DNA of 64,000 nt from SXOA01 sp046593355. GTDB taxonomy: Bacteria; Planctomycetota; Planctomycetia; Pirellulales; Pirellulaceae. The DNA lies in the NCBI GenBank assembly GCA_046593355.1, contig JBKJNY010000223.1, positions 10,026-74,025 on the forward strand, written 5' to 3'. A program made the position numbers and the translations under genes. The notes below the pieces were generated by a model. The model did not search any database and was not told the origin of the DNA. It saw only the letters and a list, made by a program, of their open reading frames with translations. Below are positions 8,417 through 16,472 of this stretch, one piece after another. Each line of letters begins with the position of its first letter. Position 1 is the first letter of the stretch.

Positions 8417-9007
8417 CTTTGAATACTTCCCTCTGGACTTGCGGGCCAGGCCGAGGGAGCAGAGGGCGTCCAAGATGTCTTCGATCTGAGCCGGATTGCC
8501 GCGGAGGAATTGTTTGGCGAGGTCGGCGGGAGTGATGGGGGCGGAGATGGCGGAGATGGCGTCTTGAATGGCCTTGGTCCGCTGCGAGCGTTCTTTGGGC
8601 CAGGGCGTTTTGCTGGCCTTGGCCGTCTTGGGCTTCTTCGCGGGCTTGGCGTCCTCGTCTTTGGGGAGCGCGAGCTGGCCTTGCTTCTCCTGAGCACCCT
8701 GCGGGGCTTGAAACTCGGGGCGGAGCCAGCGGATGAGGCCGCGGGCTTCTTCGGCGGCCCGCTCGGCATTCAGGGCGACCAGCCGCTCCAGGATTTCCTC
8801 ATCGCCCAGCGTGCTTGGCCAGCCATAGGCGGCAAAGACGGCCTGATCGAGGTCGTCGTGGATTTGCCGGAGGACGCTGACGAGCCCCTGCTCGTGAATC
8901 AGCTTCTCCTTGTCCGAAAGCTCCTCCCCGGCGCGGAGTGTCACAGACGTAAGGGGCGTCGCAATTAAGCTACCGGCGTTGCGAATGGGCCTTCGACTCT
9001 CAAACAA
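8414..9007 (-). pseudogene. C-terminal remnant of a class I DNA methyltransferase (type IIG / MmeI-like)
   Basis: Residues from about LRAGEELSDKEKLIHEQGLV onward, including the AAYGWPSTLGDEEILERLVALN block and GLIRWLRPEFQAP, match the extreme C-terminus of large single-chain adenine methyltransferases of the MmeI-like type. A basic linker (KPAKKPKTAKASKTP) and a winged-helix-like tail follow. The first ~20 residues are read from the neighbouring cassette and do not fit, so the coding continuity is broken around 8950. The matching N-terminus is at 10760-11578 on the same strand. The SAM-binding and NPPY motifs are absent from both pieces, so no methylation activity is expected. Confidence 0.75.
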
Positions 9008-9384
9008 AGGCTAACCAGGAGGCGCTGCCGTTCAAGAGTATCGCTGTCTTTGTAGTTCTCAGCGTTGAGCTGCGGCAATTCAGCATGGCCCGGATCGTTT
9101 GCCTCTGGAACTGGTTCAAAAGCAATTCCATGCTGGCGAAGGTCTCCCGCACGGAGGACTGCCACGAAATAGGATTTGCTAGGCCGTCCTTGCCCTGCTG
9201 CCTCGATTGCCTTGTACTTGGCGCGAGAAACCGACAGTCCACTAATATCCCGGTTCTTATTCGGAGCGAATGCCTGGTCGTTTAGTTCTCGCTTCACAGG
9301 GTCATAGAGCGGTGGCTTTGCAGATGCGGGAATTCGACGATACAAGAATTCGTCATCGGCAATGGGATCGAGTCCATTGGACAC
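8965..9384 (-). CDS. Hypothetical protein of the TIGR04255 cassette (third gene)
   Basis: 139 residues from a GTG start (MSNGLDPIADDEFLYRRIP). No domain is recognised with certainty. It is a compact mixed alpha/beta-looking sequence with GLSVSRAKYKAIE, a YFVAVLRAGDLRQHGIAFEP strand-like stretch and LERQRLLVSLCLRVEGPF near the end. It lies 25 bases after the preceding cassette gene. Its 3' end overlaps the open frame of the methyltransferase remnant, marking the right junction. Base composition is clearly lower in GC than the flanks, which suggests transfer. Confidence 0.6.
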   Translation of the reverse strand: MSNGLDPIADDEFLYRRIPASAKPPLYDPVKRELNDQAFAPNKNRDISGLSVSRAKYKAIEAAGQGRPSKSYFVAVLRAGDLRQHGIAFEPVPEANDPGHAELPQLNAENYKDSDTLERQRLLVSLCLRVEGPFATPVA

Positions 9385-9409
9385 GCGGAGGCCTCATCGG
9401 AATTCGCTT

Positions 9410-9835
9410 TCACATCTCAACCGGGCTTCGCTCGACAAGATGAGTACCTTCAAATCGCATGTACTCGACTGCCCCATCGTCCCAGACGTGGACTACTTCA
9501 GACACATTACCTTCCCGACGTTCAAAGACAATGCCACCGTTTGGATCAGGCGCGACACTATCTGGCGCGGGAAACCCCTTGTCCCTGAAGTTCTCCGCCC
9601 AATCCATTGCAAGGCGGATAATTGTTCCGCTGGGAGGGTCAATCCCATCGTCGTCGAGTTGACTCGGGTCGCGCAACCACTCACTTAACGTCTCGTCAAT
9701 GACGTGCTGCCACGCTTTCCGGGCCGCACCATCGTGCAATTCACCAAGAGTTACCGGTGTGACGGCATCGATTCCTGTAGGACTTTCCCGAAATCGCGTC
9801 GGAGTGATGTACGACCGAGGTTTAGTTGCCGGCAT
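9410..9835 (-). CDS. Hypothetical protein of the TIGR04255 cassette (second gene)
   Basis: 141 residues, starting MPATKPRSYITPTRF. Its start overlaps the end of the TIGR04255 gene by 14 bases, so it is translationally coupled. Features are an acidic middle (LRDPSQLDDDGIDPPSG), a helix (TIIRLAMDWAENFRDKGFPAPDS) and a beta-rich C-terminus (GGIVFERREGNVSEVVHVWDD). I recognise similar short proteins next to other genes of this type but know no function. It is probably a partner of the TIGR04255 protein. Confidence 0.65.
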   Translation of the reverse strand: MPATKPRSYITPTRFRESPTGIDAVTPVTLGELHDGAARKAWQHVIDETLSEWLRDPSQLDDDGIDPPSGTIIRLAMDWAENFRDKGFPAPDSVAPDPNGGIVFERREGNVSEVVHVWDDGAVEYMRFEGTHLVERSPVEM

Positions 9836-10670
9836 TTTTTAGTCCCCAGTGTTTGTTGGCGTCTCGACTCATAAGACTCGCAAACGCCCGGACGATCGTT
9901 TCATGGCCCAAATCCAAGCCGTCAAGTATCGGTTGAATGCTGTCGTCCTTTGACTCTAACGGGCCGCGAGCCGTTAGCGTGAGCTGAATGATCTCTCGTT
10001 CATGTTGTTCTGGAACTGCCCGAAGAGCATGTTGCCATTCAATGTGAAGACGTCCGCGTTGTTCGGGTATGACGAAATGCCATTCTCCCTTGAAGTCTTC
10101 ACCTTGAACGACCCCGTCAATGGTCGGAACGCCCTGAAGCGGAACAAAAAAAGTCCAATCGGCAACGGAATTCCAGACAGTTCCTTTCGGAACGTGGTTG
10201 ATGTAGGTGACTTCCCACTGGTTAGGCTGAAAACGACCGACGGAAGCTTGCAAAGCGAAACTCCTGAACCGCTCAAGAGCTTCGACAAAACCTGCTCGGA
10301 CAGCCTCATAACGGGGATAGTCTCTTCCTACCTCACCTAACCAATTGAAATGCAGACGGCCATTTTGGATCTGGATCATGCGGTCGCCAGACCGGTTCTT
10401 GATTTGCGTTCGCCCTGGCGGCATCGGTGACAATTGAAATTGGAGACCTCTGGCCCATCTTTCTGCTTCGTTAAAGCGTTCGAACTGCGGCGGTAGATAG
10501 GGCGCATCAGCAACGGCAGGCCATTCAACCGGATCGAGAGTCTGCCAAAACGCTCCCAAATGCGCATTCGTGAATCCGGGGAGCCGATCAAACTGAACGC
10601 CTAGAACCGTCTCCACGACGGGCGGATTGGCATAATCGGGCAATGGTGGATTGGCAGTGGTCAGAGACAT
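9822..10670 (-). CDS. TIGR04255 family protein
   Basis: 282 residues. The opening YANPPVVETVLGVQFDRLPG is the diagnostic start of TIGR04255, a sporadically distributed family of about 250-280 residues with no proven function. Other matching blocks are GDRMIQIQNGRLHFNWLGE, YPRYEAVRAGFVEALERF and WEVTYINHVPKGTVW. It is the first gene of a three-gene cassette reading 10670 to 8965. Lower GC than its neighbours, and its position inside a gutted methyltransferase gene, point to horizontal acquisition. Confidence 0.8.
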   Translation of the reverse strand: MSLTTANPPLPDYANPPVVETVLGVQFDRLPGFTNAHLGAFWQTLDPVEWPAVADAPYLPPQFERFNEAERWARGLQFQLSPMPPGRTQIKNRSGDRMIQIQNGRLHFNWLGEVGRDYPRYEAVRAGFVEALERFRSFALQASVGRFQPNQWEVTYINHVPKGTVWNSVADWTFFVPLQGVPTIDGVVQGEDFKGEWHFVIPEQRGRLHIEWQHALRAVPEQHEREIIQLTLTARGPLESKDDSIQPILDGLDLGHETIVRAFASLMSRDANKHWGLKNAGN

Positions 10671-10759
10671 GCAGGGCTCGCCCTTTTCTCCATACTATAG
10701 GGGTGTGCCTGCCGCCAGCAATTAGCCAGGAGCAGACCGGAAGATACCCTATTCGTATC

Positions 10760-11578
10760 TTACGTGCAATTGAGGCACTCGGTGCGAAAATCACGCCAAG
10801 GCAAGCGAATTTGACCGATCATTAGCTTGGCCAGCTCCGCCAGGCGCTGGGCCAGCTCGCGGGTGACCTTGGCACTCTGGCGGCTGGGGTCGAGCGCGAG
10901 GGGGTCGGTCCAGACGGCGGCCAGGCGGGCGCGGATTTTCTCGTCCCGGAGGTCCGCCAGCTTGAGGCGGAACGACTGCGGGTCCGGGAACATTACATAC
11001 GCTTTGCCGGAGCGGGTGAATTCGCTGTACAGCTCGATGGAATGCCCCACGTCGACCACGATCAAAAACGGCGGCCACCCTTCGCCGGCAGGCAGGGCCT
11101 TGGCATAGGCTTCCGCCTGCCCGCGGGCTTTGACCATCGCGTCGTCCCAGCCCTTGGTCCCCCGGACGGCCGTCCCCTTCTTCTTGCCGGTCTTCTTGGC
11201 GGAAGGGGGTGCCAGGGCTCGCTCGGCCTTTTCTTCCGCCCGATCCTGGTCGCTTCCCTGCTTTGCTTCCAGGACAAAACAGCCCCGTTTGTAGAGGTCG
11301 ATGCGGCCCGTGGTCGTCGTGCCGTCCCCTTGATCAAACGTCACGTCCCGCTCGAACACGTAGGCGTTCTTCGCGGTGTCCGGCGTGGTGGGTTCCGGTT
11401 GTGGAACGCCCAAGAGGTCGCAAAGCTGCGTCAGAAACAGGGCGTAGTTCGCCCGCTCGGCCGCGCCGGAGGATTCCCAGCGGGAGATGAAGGCGTCAAT
11501 AACGGCGGCTGGCTCTGAGGGCTGTTTCACGGAAAGGGCGCGTCTGGCGTGGCTCGCGGAGTGGAAGGACTTCCGCAA
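10760..11578 (-). pseudogene. N-terminal remnant of a class I DNA methyltransferase (type IIG / MmeI-like)
   Basis: Residues ~20-250 match the N-terminal nuclease/helical region of MmeI-like enzymes: AAVIDAFISRWESSGAAERA, LCDLLGVPQPEPT, YVFERDVTF and TGRIDLYKRGCFVLEAKQGS. The last is a (P)D-(x)n-ExK-like nuclease core. WDDAMVKARGQAEAYAKALP, FLIVVDVGHSIELYSEF and DPLALDPSRQSAKVTRELAQ follow. Homology stops near LAELAKLM (about 10820) and the tail to the stop is unrelated. A GTG at 11530 is a likelier start than the ATG at 11578. The C-terminal piece is 1.8 kb downstream. Confidence 0.78.
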
Positions 11579-11596
11579 GTTATACCAGAGCGCTGG

Positions 11597-11645
11597 AGTT
11601 CCGCCTTCAGGCGGTTCTTAATACCGCCTGAAGGCGGGACTCCAA
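11597..11645. repeat. Paired CCGCCTGAAGGCGG palindromes
   Basis: CCGCCTTCAGGCGG and CCGCCTGAAGGCGG lie 14 bases apart, followed by GACTCCAACG. A third copy with GACTCCAGCG is at 11890-11918. These 14-bp palindromes are part of a repeat-rich 724-base gap (11579-12302). Confidence 0.75.
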
Positions 11646-11728
11646 CGGGGGCAGGTATCTACGTACGAACGTACCCAAAGCGACAAAGTGCCCCCCAAGA
11701 AATTTCCGGAATTCTGGCCGCCGGGGGC

Positions 11729-11758
11729 TTGCATGTGCAAACTGGACAGGTGTATAAT
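11729..11758 (+). promoter_or_regulatory. Sigma-70-type promoter-like sequence
   Basis: TTGCAT at 11729 and TATAAT at 11753 are separated by 18 bases, a near-consensus pair that is rare in this GC-rich window. The stretch ACTGGACAGG between them recurs on the other strand at 38989-39004. No established gene lies directly downstream; a 38-codon frame starts at 11810 (to 11926) but includes a CCGCCTGAAGGCGG repeat and has no known relatives I can name. Confidence 0.4.
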
Positions 11759-12002
11759 ATACAGTGAGTGTCGGAAAGTTCTTTTGCGCTACATTTCATG
11801 AGAAGTGCCATGAGTGCGATGGGACTGGAGACTGAAGCCATTCCGCCAACCCTCGCTGTACTTGGGGTGAGTGTGTTGAGACTTGGGGACCGCCTGAAGG
11901 CGGGACTCCAGCGGGAAGATCTTTGAAAATCCGGTTGTGTAAAAGAGCGGCGGCAAGTGCCCGAGAGTTGGGCGGGAGCATGGGCTGCGCGAGGTCGGGC
12001 TG

Positions 12003-12037
12003 GAGAGATTTGAAATCTGAGATTTGAGATTTGAGAC
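12003..12037. repeat. Dispersed AGATTTGAAATCTGAGATTTGAG word repeat
   Basis: Tandem words of the type GAGATTTGAAATCTGAGATT, followed by TGAGATTTGAGACGGG. The same words occur in reverse orientation at 16427-16462 and in part at 27427-27449. Confidence 0.7.
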
Positions 12038-12098
12038 GGGAAAAAGAGCTTATAATTGCCGAAAGTTTTGGTGAATCAAAAACGGCTCGATGAATCAA

Positions 12099-12126
12099 AC
12101 TTATGTCAAATCTATTTTACGTAAGA
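12099..12126. repeat. Imperfect palindrome ACTTATGTCAAATC...ACGTAAG
   Basis: 28 bases beginning ACTTATGTCAAATC and ending TTTTACGTAAGA. It differs by three bases from the near-perfect palindrome at 38541-38568. A half-site GACGTAAGTC lies just downstream near 12163. It could be a protein-binding site or the end of a small element. Confidence 0.6.
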
Positions 12127-12240
12127 TATTTTCACGTAACGAGTTCGGCCAGGGAGCGTCGACGTAAGTCTGTGAAAAAAGAACTCGTGAATCGTGAATA
12201 ATAGCACCCGCATGGGGGGTGGGAGTGTGCTTATCGCCCC

Positions 12241-12300
12241 ATAGTAGCCGGCACACTCCGTGTGCCGGCATGTCTGCTCACGGAGTGAGCGGACTACTAT
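12241..12300. repeat. Composite hairpin repeat, family F1 copy 2
   Basis: This is the reverse complement of the arrangement at 552-626: GCCGGCACACTCCGTGTGCC hairpin, a five-base spacer, then GCTCACGGAGTGAGC, ending GGACTACTAT. It sits three bases after the fabG stop codon, as copy 1 sits at the stop of another gene. Confidence 0.85.
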
Positions 12301-12302
12301 CC

Positions 12303-13070
12303 TTATCCCGTCATGCCGCCGTCGATGGTCAGTACCTGGCCGGTGATGTAGCAGGCGGCGGGGCTGGCGAGGAAGAGGACGCCGGTGGCGATGTCTTCGG
12401 GGAGGCCGACCCGCTTGGCGGGGATGCGTTTTTTCACCTCGTCCAGAATCACGTCTCCCAGGGCCTTGGTCATTTCGCTTTCGATGAAGCCGGGGCAGAC
12501 GGCGTTGATGGTGACCTTCCGCCCGGCCAGCTCGCGGCTGAGGCTGCGTGTGAAGCCGATGAGGCCGGCTTTGGAGGCGGAGTAGTTGGTCTGGCCGGCG
12601 TTGCCCATGATGCCGCTGACGCTGGAGATGTTGATGATCCGGCCGTAGCGGGCCCGCATCATGTGGCGGGAGGCGGCCCGGGCGAACAGGAATGCCCCCC
12701 GCAGGTTGGTGTCGATGACCTCGTCCCACTGCTCGTCGGTCATCCGCGGCAGCAACGTGTCGCGGGTGACGCCGGCGTTGTTCACCAGGATGTCAATCTT
12801 CCCCCACTTCTCCGCCAGGTCGTCCATCAACTTGTCGACTGCCGCCCCGTCCTTCACATCCGTGGTAAACGCCTCTGCCTGTCCGCCAGCCGCGGTGATT
12901 ATTCCCACCGTCTCCGCCAGCTTGGCCGCATTGCGAGCCAGGCACGCGACAGTTGCCCCGGCCTTGCCGAGCGCGATGGCAATCGCCTTGCCCAGCCCCT
13001 GCGAGGCCCCCGTCACAACGGCAGTTTGTCCGGAGAGATCGACGCGGAGGGAATCGTAAGGAGAGGACAT
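12303..13070 (-). CDS. fabG: 3-oxoacyl-[acyl-carrier-protein] reductase
   Basis: 255 residues, standard SDR length. It has the NADP(H)-binding TGASQGLGKAIA at ~17-28, NNAGVTRD near 91, and the Ser-Tyr-Lys catalytic set in ISSVSG and YSASKAG (about residues 143-161). The end CYITGQVLTIDGGMTG is typical of FabG. It reduces 3-oxoacyl-ACP in fatty-acid elongation. It is downstream of fabD and rpmF on the same strand. The usual next genes acpP and fabF do not follow; a hairpin repeat lies at the stop instead. Confidence 0.95.
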   Translation of the reverse strand: MSSPYDSLRVDLSGQTAVVTGASQGLGKAIAIALGKAGATVACLARNAAKLAETVGIITAAGGQAEAFTTDVKDGAAVDKLMDDLAEKWGKIDILVNNAGVTRDTLLPRMTDEQWDEVIDTNLRGAFLFARAASRHMMRARYGRIINISSVSGIMGNAGQTNYSASKAGLIGFTRSLSRELAGRKVTINAVCPGFIESEMTKALGDVILDEVKKRIPAKRVGLPEDIATGVLFLASPAACYITGQVLTIDGGMTG

Positions 13071-13109
13071 GGGGAGATGGTTTCGGGGCTAGGGACTCGA
13101 TAGGAAACT

Positions 13110-13219
13110 CTCGTTCCCACGCTCTGCGTGGGAACGCACGTCTTCGCCGCTCCGCGGCTTCTTCCGGCAGGGACGCAGAGCGTCCGCACGAGCGTTCCCA
13201 CGCAGAGCGTGGGAACGAG
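13110..13219. repeat. Inverted pair of GTTCCCACGC(TCTG)CGTGGGAAC hairpins
   Basis: TCGTTCCCACGCTCTGCGTG at the left and its mirror GCGTTCCCACGCAGAGCGTG at the right, about 55 bases apart, fill the gap between fabD and fabG. Each arm is itself a hairpin. The inner region also has GCAGGGACGCAGAGCGTCCG, a partial copy of the same word. Confidence 0.85.
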
Positions 13220-13239
13220 GATGGTTTTTCGTCATGGCT

Positions 13240-14166
13240 TTAGCACTCGACGCCTTCCGCCGCCGCCTTCCGCTCAATTCGTTTCAGCAGCCCGCGGAGC
13301 ACCCGGCCAGGGCCGATTTCCCAATGCGGGCCATAGCCCTGGTTCAGCAGGTAGCGCTGCGAATCTTCCCAGCGGACGGGGGAGACGAGTTGTTTCACGA
13401 GGAGCGAGCGGATTACTTCCGGGTCGCTATGCACCGCGGCATCGACGTTGCTGACCACCGGGATGCGCGGGCTATTAAGCTTTACGACCGCTAATGCCGC
13501 TGCCAGGCGTTCGACGGCAGGCTGCATGATGGATGTATGGAACGCCCCGGCCACGGCAAGTGGAATGGTCTTCATCGCCCCTGCTGCGGTGGCGAGTTCG
13601 GCGACCTTCGCGCAAGCCGCTCTGTGGCCGGAGACGACGATGTTACCGGGGCAGAGGTAGTTAGCGATTTGCAGCACTTCCCCCGGACCGCGGGCCTGGC
13701 TGCACAGCTCCTCAATCTTGGCAGCTTCCATCCCCAGAATGCTCACCATGCCGCTCGGCACGGCATCCGCGGCATCCTGCATCGCCCGGCCACGCAGCTG
13801 AACCACTTTCAGGCCATCTTCAAAGCTCATCACGCCGGCGAACACAAGAGCAGTGTATTCACCCAAGCTCAAGCCCGCCGTCGCCTGAGCCGAAGCAGCC
13901 ACATCCGGCTGGTTCGCTTTCAGCCATTCCACCCCCGCCAGGCTGGTCACGAAGAGCGCCGGCTGGCTGTGAACGGTGGAATTTAGCTGCTCCGCCGGGC
14001 CTTCAAAGCAGAGCTTCGCCAGGTCGTACCCCAGAATCTGGTTCGCCTGGTCATACAAAGCCCGCGCCGCCGGCAGCGTCTCGGCTAGCCGCCGGCCCAT
14101 GCCGACCACCTGCGCCCCCTGTCCCGGAAAAAGAAACGCTGGCCGGCTCAAGAGGGAGTCTCCCAA
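13240..14166 (-). CDS. fabD: Malonyl-CoA:ACP transacylase
   Basis: 308 residues, full length. FLFPGQGAQVVGMG opens the protein. GLSLGEYTALVFAG (about 90-103) carries the nucleophilic Ser. AVAGAFHTSIMQPA (about 200) carries the catalytic His, and an Arg needed for malonyl binding lies in the VVQLRGRAMQDA segment. It loads malonyl groups onto acyl-carrier protein. The order rpmF-fabD-fabG matches the lipid-synthesis cluster of many bacteria but lacks plsX and fabH between rpmF and fabD. Confidence 0.95.
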   Translation of the reverse strand: MGDSLLSRPAFLFPGQGAQVVGMGRRLAETLPAARALYDQANQILGYDLAKLCFEGPAEQLNSTVHSQPALFVTSLAGVEWLKANQPDVAASAQATAGLSLGEYTALVFAGVMSFEDGLKVVQLRGRAMQDAADAVPSGMVSILGMEAAKIEELCSQARGPGEVLQIANYLCPGNIVVSGHRAACAKVAELATAAGAMKTIPLAVAGAFHTSIMQPAVERLAAALAVVKLNSPRIPVVSNVDAAVHSDPEVIRSLLVKQLVSPVRWEDSQRYLLNQGYGPHWEIGPGRVLRGLLKRIERKAAAEGVEC

Positions 14167-14183
14167 GAATGTTCAAAACGGTC

Positions 14184-14369
14184 CTACTTCGTCTCTTCCA
14201 TCACCACCATCGTCCGCCCCATGTAATACCCGCAATTGGGGCAAACCACATGCTGCGGCACCGCGACGCTGCACTTGGGGCAATACGAAAGCTGCTTGGC
14301 CTTCTTGGCGTCGTGGGATCGGCGCTTATTGGTGCGGGAATTGGATTGACGGCGTTTGGGTACAGCCAT
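14184..14369 (-). CDS. rpmF: 50S ribosomal protein L32
   Basis: 61 residues from the ATG at 14369 (MAVPKRRQSNSRTNKRRSH), the conserved L32 start; an upstream in-frame ATG at 14393 is not used in the family. A zinc ribbon is present as CPKCSVAVPQHVVCPNCGYY, with four Cys in two CxxC pairs, so this is the zinc-binding form. It is the first gene of rpmF-fabD-fabG with a 17-base gap to fabD. Confidence 0.97.
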   Translation of the reverse strand: MAVPKRRQSNSRTNKRRSHDAKKAKQLSYCPKCSVAVPQHVVCPNCGYYMGRTMVVMEETK

Positions 14370-14422
14370 GGCGAACTCACTTGCTAGGGCCACTGGCCCA
14401 AACGGAACACGATTCTAAAAGA

Positions 14423-14518
14423 CTGTCAAAAGGGGTCTGGCTCGGAGCCACGAACCGTTGCTGCTGGAGCAAAAACGATGCGGCGACGTGCCTGACCCCT
14501 TTGGACAGGCTCTTGGGG
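14423..14518. repeat. Inverted repeat, family F2 copy 2
   Basis: Arms CTGTCAAAAGGGGTCTGGCT and GTGCCTGACCCCTTTGGACAG enclose CTCGGAGC and GGCGACGT words shared with copy 1 at 7504-7587. It lies upstream of rpmF, between it and the divergently read floA. Confidence 0.85.
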
Positions 14519-14673
14519 AAACGGACCATCCTAAAAGTCAGGGAAAAACCTGTCAAGGAACCCATTTCCGCTGGTGATTGACATTTGCCCCGGCCTACGA
14601 TACCAACGGGGGTACTTCTCCGGCTGATTCCGCAATTTTGCCATTCCGACAACCCCGGACAAAAGGGACTGCC

Positions 14674-15729
14674 ATGCACGGACTTCTGGCTCAAGACGGC
14701 CCCGGCCCACTGTTCATCATTACGCTCGTCGTCTTCGGCGTCGGCCTGATCATCTTCCTGATCATCGCCGCCATTCTGGCCAATTACTTCCGGCTCTGGA
14801 TTCAGTCGTTCTTGACGGGCGCGGGAATCACGATCTTCGATCTCATCGGCATGACGTTCCGCAAGGTGAATAAGGACGTCATCGTGAAGACCAAGATCAT
14901 GTCCGTGCAGGCGGGGCTTACCGATCCGGAAATCACCAGCAAAGCCCTGGAAGCTCACTACCTGGCCGGCGGGAACGTGCCGCTCGTCATTCGCTCGCTG
15001 ATTATCGCCAACAAGGCCAAGACGATTAAACTCTCGTTCCGCGAAGCGACCGCCATTGACCTGGCCGGACGGAATATTCTGGAGGCCGTGCAAACCAGCG
15101 TCTATCCCAAGGTCATCGATTGCCCTCCCAAGAACGCCGGCAAAGACACGCTGGATGCTGTCGCTCGCAACGGCATTCAGCTCAAGGTGAAGGCCCGCGT
15201 GACGGTGCGGGCGAACCTGCAACAGCTCATCGGCGGTGCCGGGGAGGAAACGATTATTGCCCGCGTCGGGGAAGGGATTGTGAGCGCCATCGGCACTTCG
15301 GACGATCACATGGAAGTGCTGGAGAATCCGGACCGCATCAGCAAAGCGGTGCTGGCTCGCCGGCTGGACTCGCAGACCGCGTTTGAGATTGTGTCGATTG
15401 ACATCGCCGACATTGACGTGGGTGAAAACGTCGGCGCTCGCCTGCGAGCGGACCAGGCCGAGGCGGATACTCGCGTCGCCCGCGCCCGGGCGGAAGGCCG
15501 CCGGTCCATGGCGGTCGCTGCCGAGCAGGAGCAGACCGCCAAAATCGAAGACAGTAAAGCTTTGCTGGTCGCTGCCGAAGCCGAAGTTCCCAGGGCGATG
15601 GCGGAGGCTTTCAACTCCGGGAAGCTGGGTATCATGGACTATTACAAGATGCGGAACGTGCAAGCCGACACCGACATGCGGCGGTCCATTGCCGCGTCCA
15701 GCACGGGAACGGCGCAGCTCAAGGCATAA
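14674..15729 (+). CDS. floA: Flotillin-like protein FloA
   Basis: 351 residues from the ATG at 14674; the upstream TTG at 14578 would add a non-protein-like leader. A membrane anchor lies at about residues 11-38. A SPFH/band-7-like core follows with the UPF0365 signature (MTFRKVNKDVIVKTKIM, GGNVPLVIRSLIIANKA, VDCP-like turn, RADQAEADTRVARARAEGRR). The heptad-rich C-terminal part ends EAEVPRAMAEAFNSGKLGIMDYYKMRN. FloA scaffolds functional membrane microdomains. The next gene, 52 bases on, is probably in the same operon. Confidence 0.92.
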   Translation: MHGLLAQDGPGPLFIITLVVFGVGLIIFLIIAAILANYFRLWIQSFLTGAGITIFDLIGMTFRKVNKDVIVKTKIMSVQAGLTDPEITSKALEAHYLAGGNVPLVIRSLIIANKAKTIKLSFREATAIDLAGRNILEAVQTSVYPKVIDCPPKNAGKDTLDAVARNGIQLKVKARVTVRANLQQLIGGAGEETIIARVGEGIVSAIGTSDDHMEVLENPDRISKAVLARRLDSQTAFEIVSIDIADIDVGENVGARLRADQAEADTRVARARAEGRRSMAVAAEQEQTAKIEDSKALLVAAEAEVPRAMAEAFNSGKLGIMDYYKMRNVQADTDMRRSIAASSTGTAQLKA

Positions 15730-15781
15730 CTGGGTGGCACGCCCACGGCTTTGCGTGGGCGTGTGTGGGAGAGGTCGCTCC

Positions 15782-16399
15782 ATGAACAACGAAGTCGAAG
15801 AATTCCTGCGTCGAGCGGCAGCGCGGCGAGCCCAAGTGGAAGCCCAAATGCGGGCGCAGGCCGAGGCCCGGGCCCGCGGCCAGCAGATGCCGCCGCCTCA
15901 ACAGCAACACATTCCCGTTGCCTATTCCCCGCAACAGCCGCCTGTCGCGTACGGCCAGTCCCGCCCAGCGCCGCCGCGGATGACCGCCGCCTCGCAGTCA
16001 CTTTCCCAGCAGCAGACTTACAGTTCCCCGTCGATGTCACAGACCGTGATGGCTGCCGAACTGGCGGAAAATAGCGATCGGGTGGCGGCCTCCGTGGCTG
16101 CCAATCTCCGCGGCGCGGAGCAGATTTCCCAGCAAACCGCTCATCTATCGGCCCGTGTGGATGTCGCCGACGACGAGATGGACGCCCGGCTGCATCAGAC
16201 GTTCGATCATCAGGTGGGGCGTCTTCGCAAGACCACGGAAGCCACGCCGAATGTCTCCCGCCAGGACTCCAACGCCGTCGCCGCCACGGTGACTCAGGCC
16301 ACGGTCCTCGGCATCGCCCACATGCTGCAATCGCCGGAGAACATCCGCAGCGCGATTATCTTGAACGAAGTATTCAACCGGCCCGTGGACCGCTGGTAA
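15782..16399 (+). CDS. Hypothetical Gln/Pro-rich protein following floA
   Basis: 205 residues from the ATG at 15782. The N-terminal 30 residues are charged and helical (EFLRRAAARRAQVEAQMRAQ). Residues ~35-90 are Gln/Pro-rich and probably disordered. The C-terminal half is helical (VGRLRKTTE, ATVLGIAHMLQSPENIRSAIILNEVFNRP). No signal peptide or membrane segment is visible, so it is likely cytosolic. It is placed 52 bases after floA on the same strand, a partnership seen in planctomycetes, but its role is unknown. Confidence 0.65.
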   Translation: MNNEVEEFLRRAAARRAQVEAQMRAQAEARARGQQMPPPQQQHIPVAYSPQQPPVAYGQSRPAPPRMTAASQSLSQQQTYSSPSMSQTVMAAELAENSDRVAASVAANLRGAEQISQQTAHLSARVDVADDEMDARLHQTFDHQVGRLRKTTEATPNVSRQDSNAVAATVTQATVLGIAHMLQSPENIRSAIILNEVFNRPVDRW

Positions 16400-16426
16400 T
16401 CGCCGGCACTGTCTCCCGCTGCCATT

Positions 16427-16462
16427 TCGTCTCAAATCTCAAATCTCAGATTTCAAATCTGC
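16427..16462. repeat. Dispersed CTCAAATCTCAGATTTCAAATC word repeat (reverse copy)
   Basis: This is the reverse-orientation copy of the 12003-12037 repeat, filling the short gap before the dehydrogenase gene and ending 11 bases before its ATG. Confidence 0.7.
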
Positions 16463-16472
16463 GTTCCGCACC

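Noticed and set aside
11810..11926. 38-codon frame after the strong promoter-like sequence
   Set aside because: Its second half is the CCGCCTGAAGGCGG repeat read as RLKAGLQ, and there is no other evidence of coding. Kept only as a note in the promoter entry.
13110..13219. CRISPR array suggested by repeated GTTCCCACGC units
   Set aside because: Only one inverted pair exists, with no regular direct repeats, no equal-sized spacers and no cas genes. No CRISPR was seen in the window.
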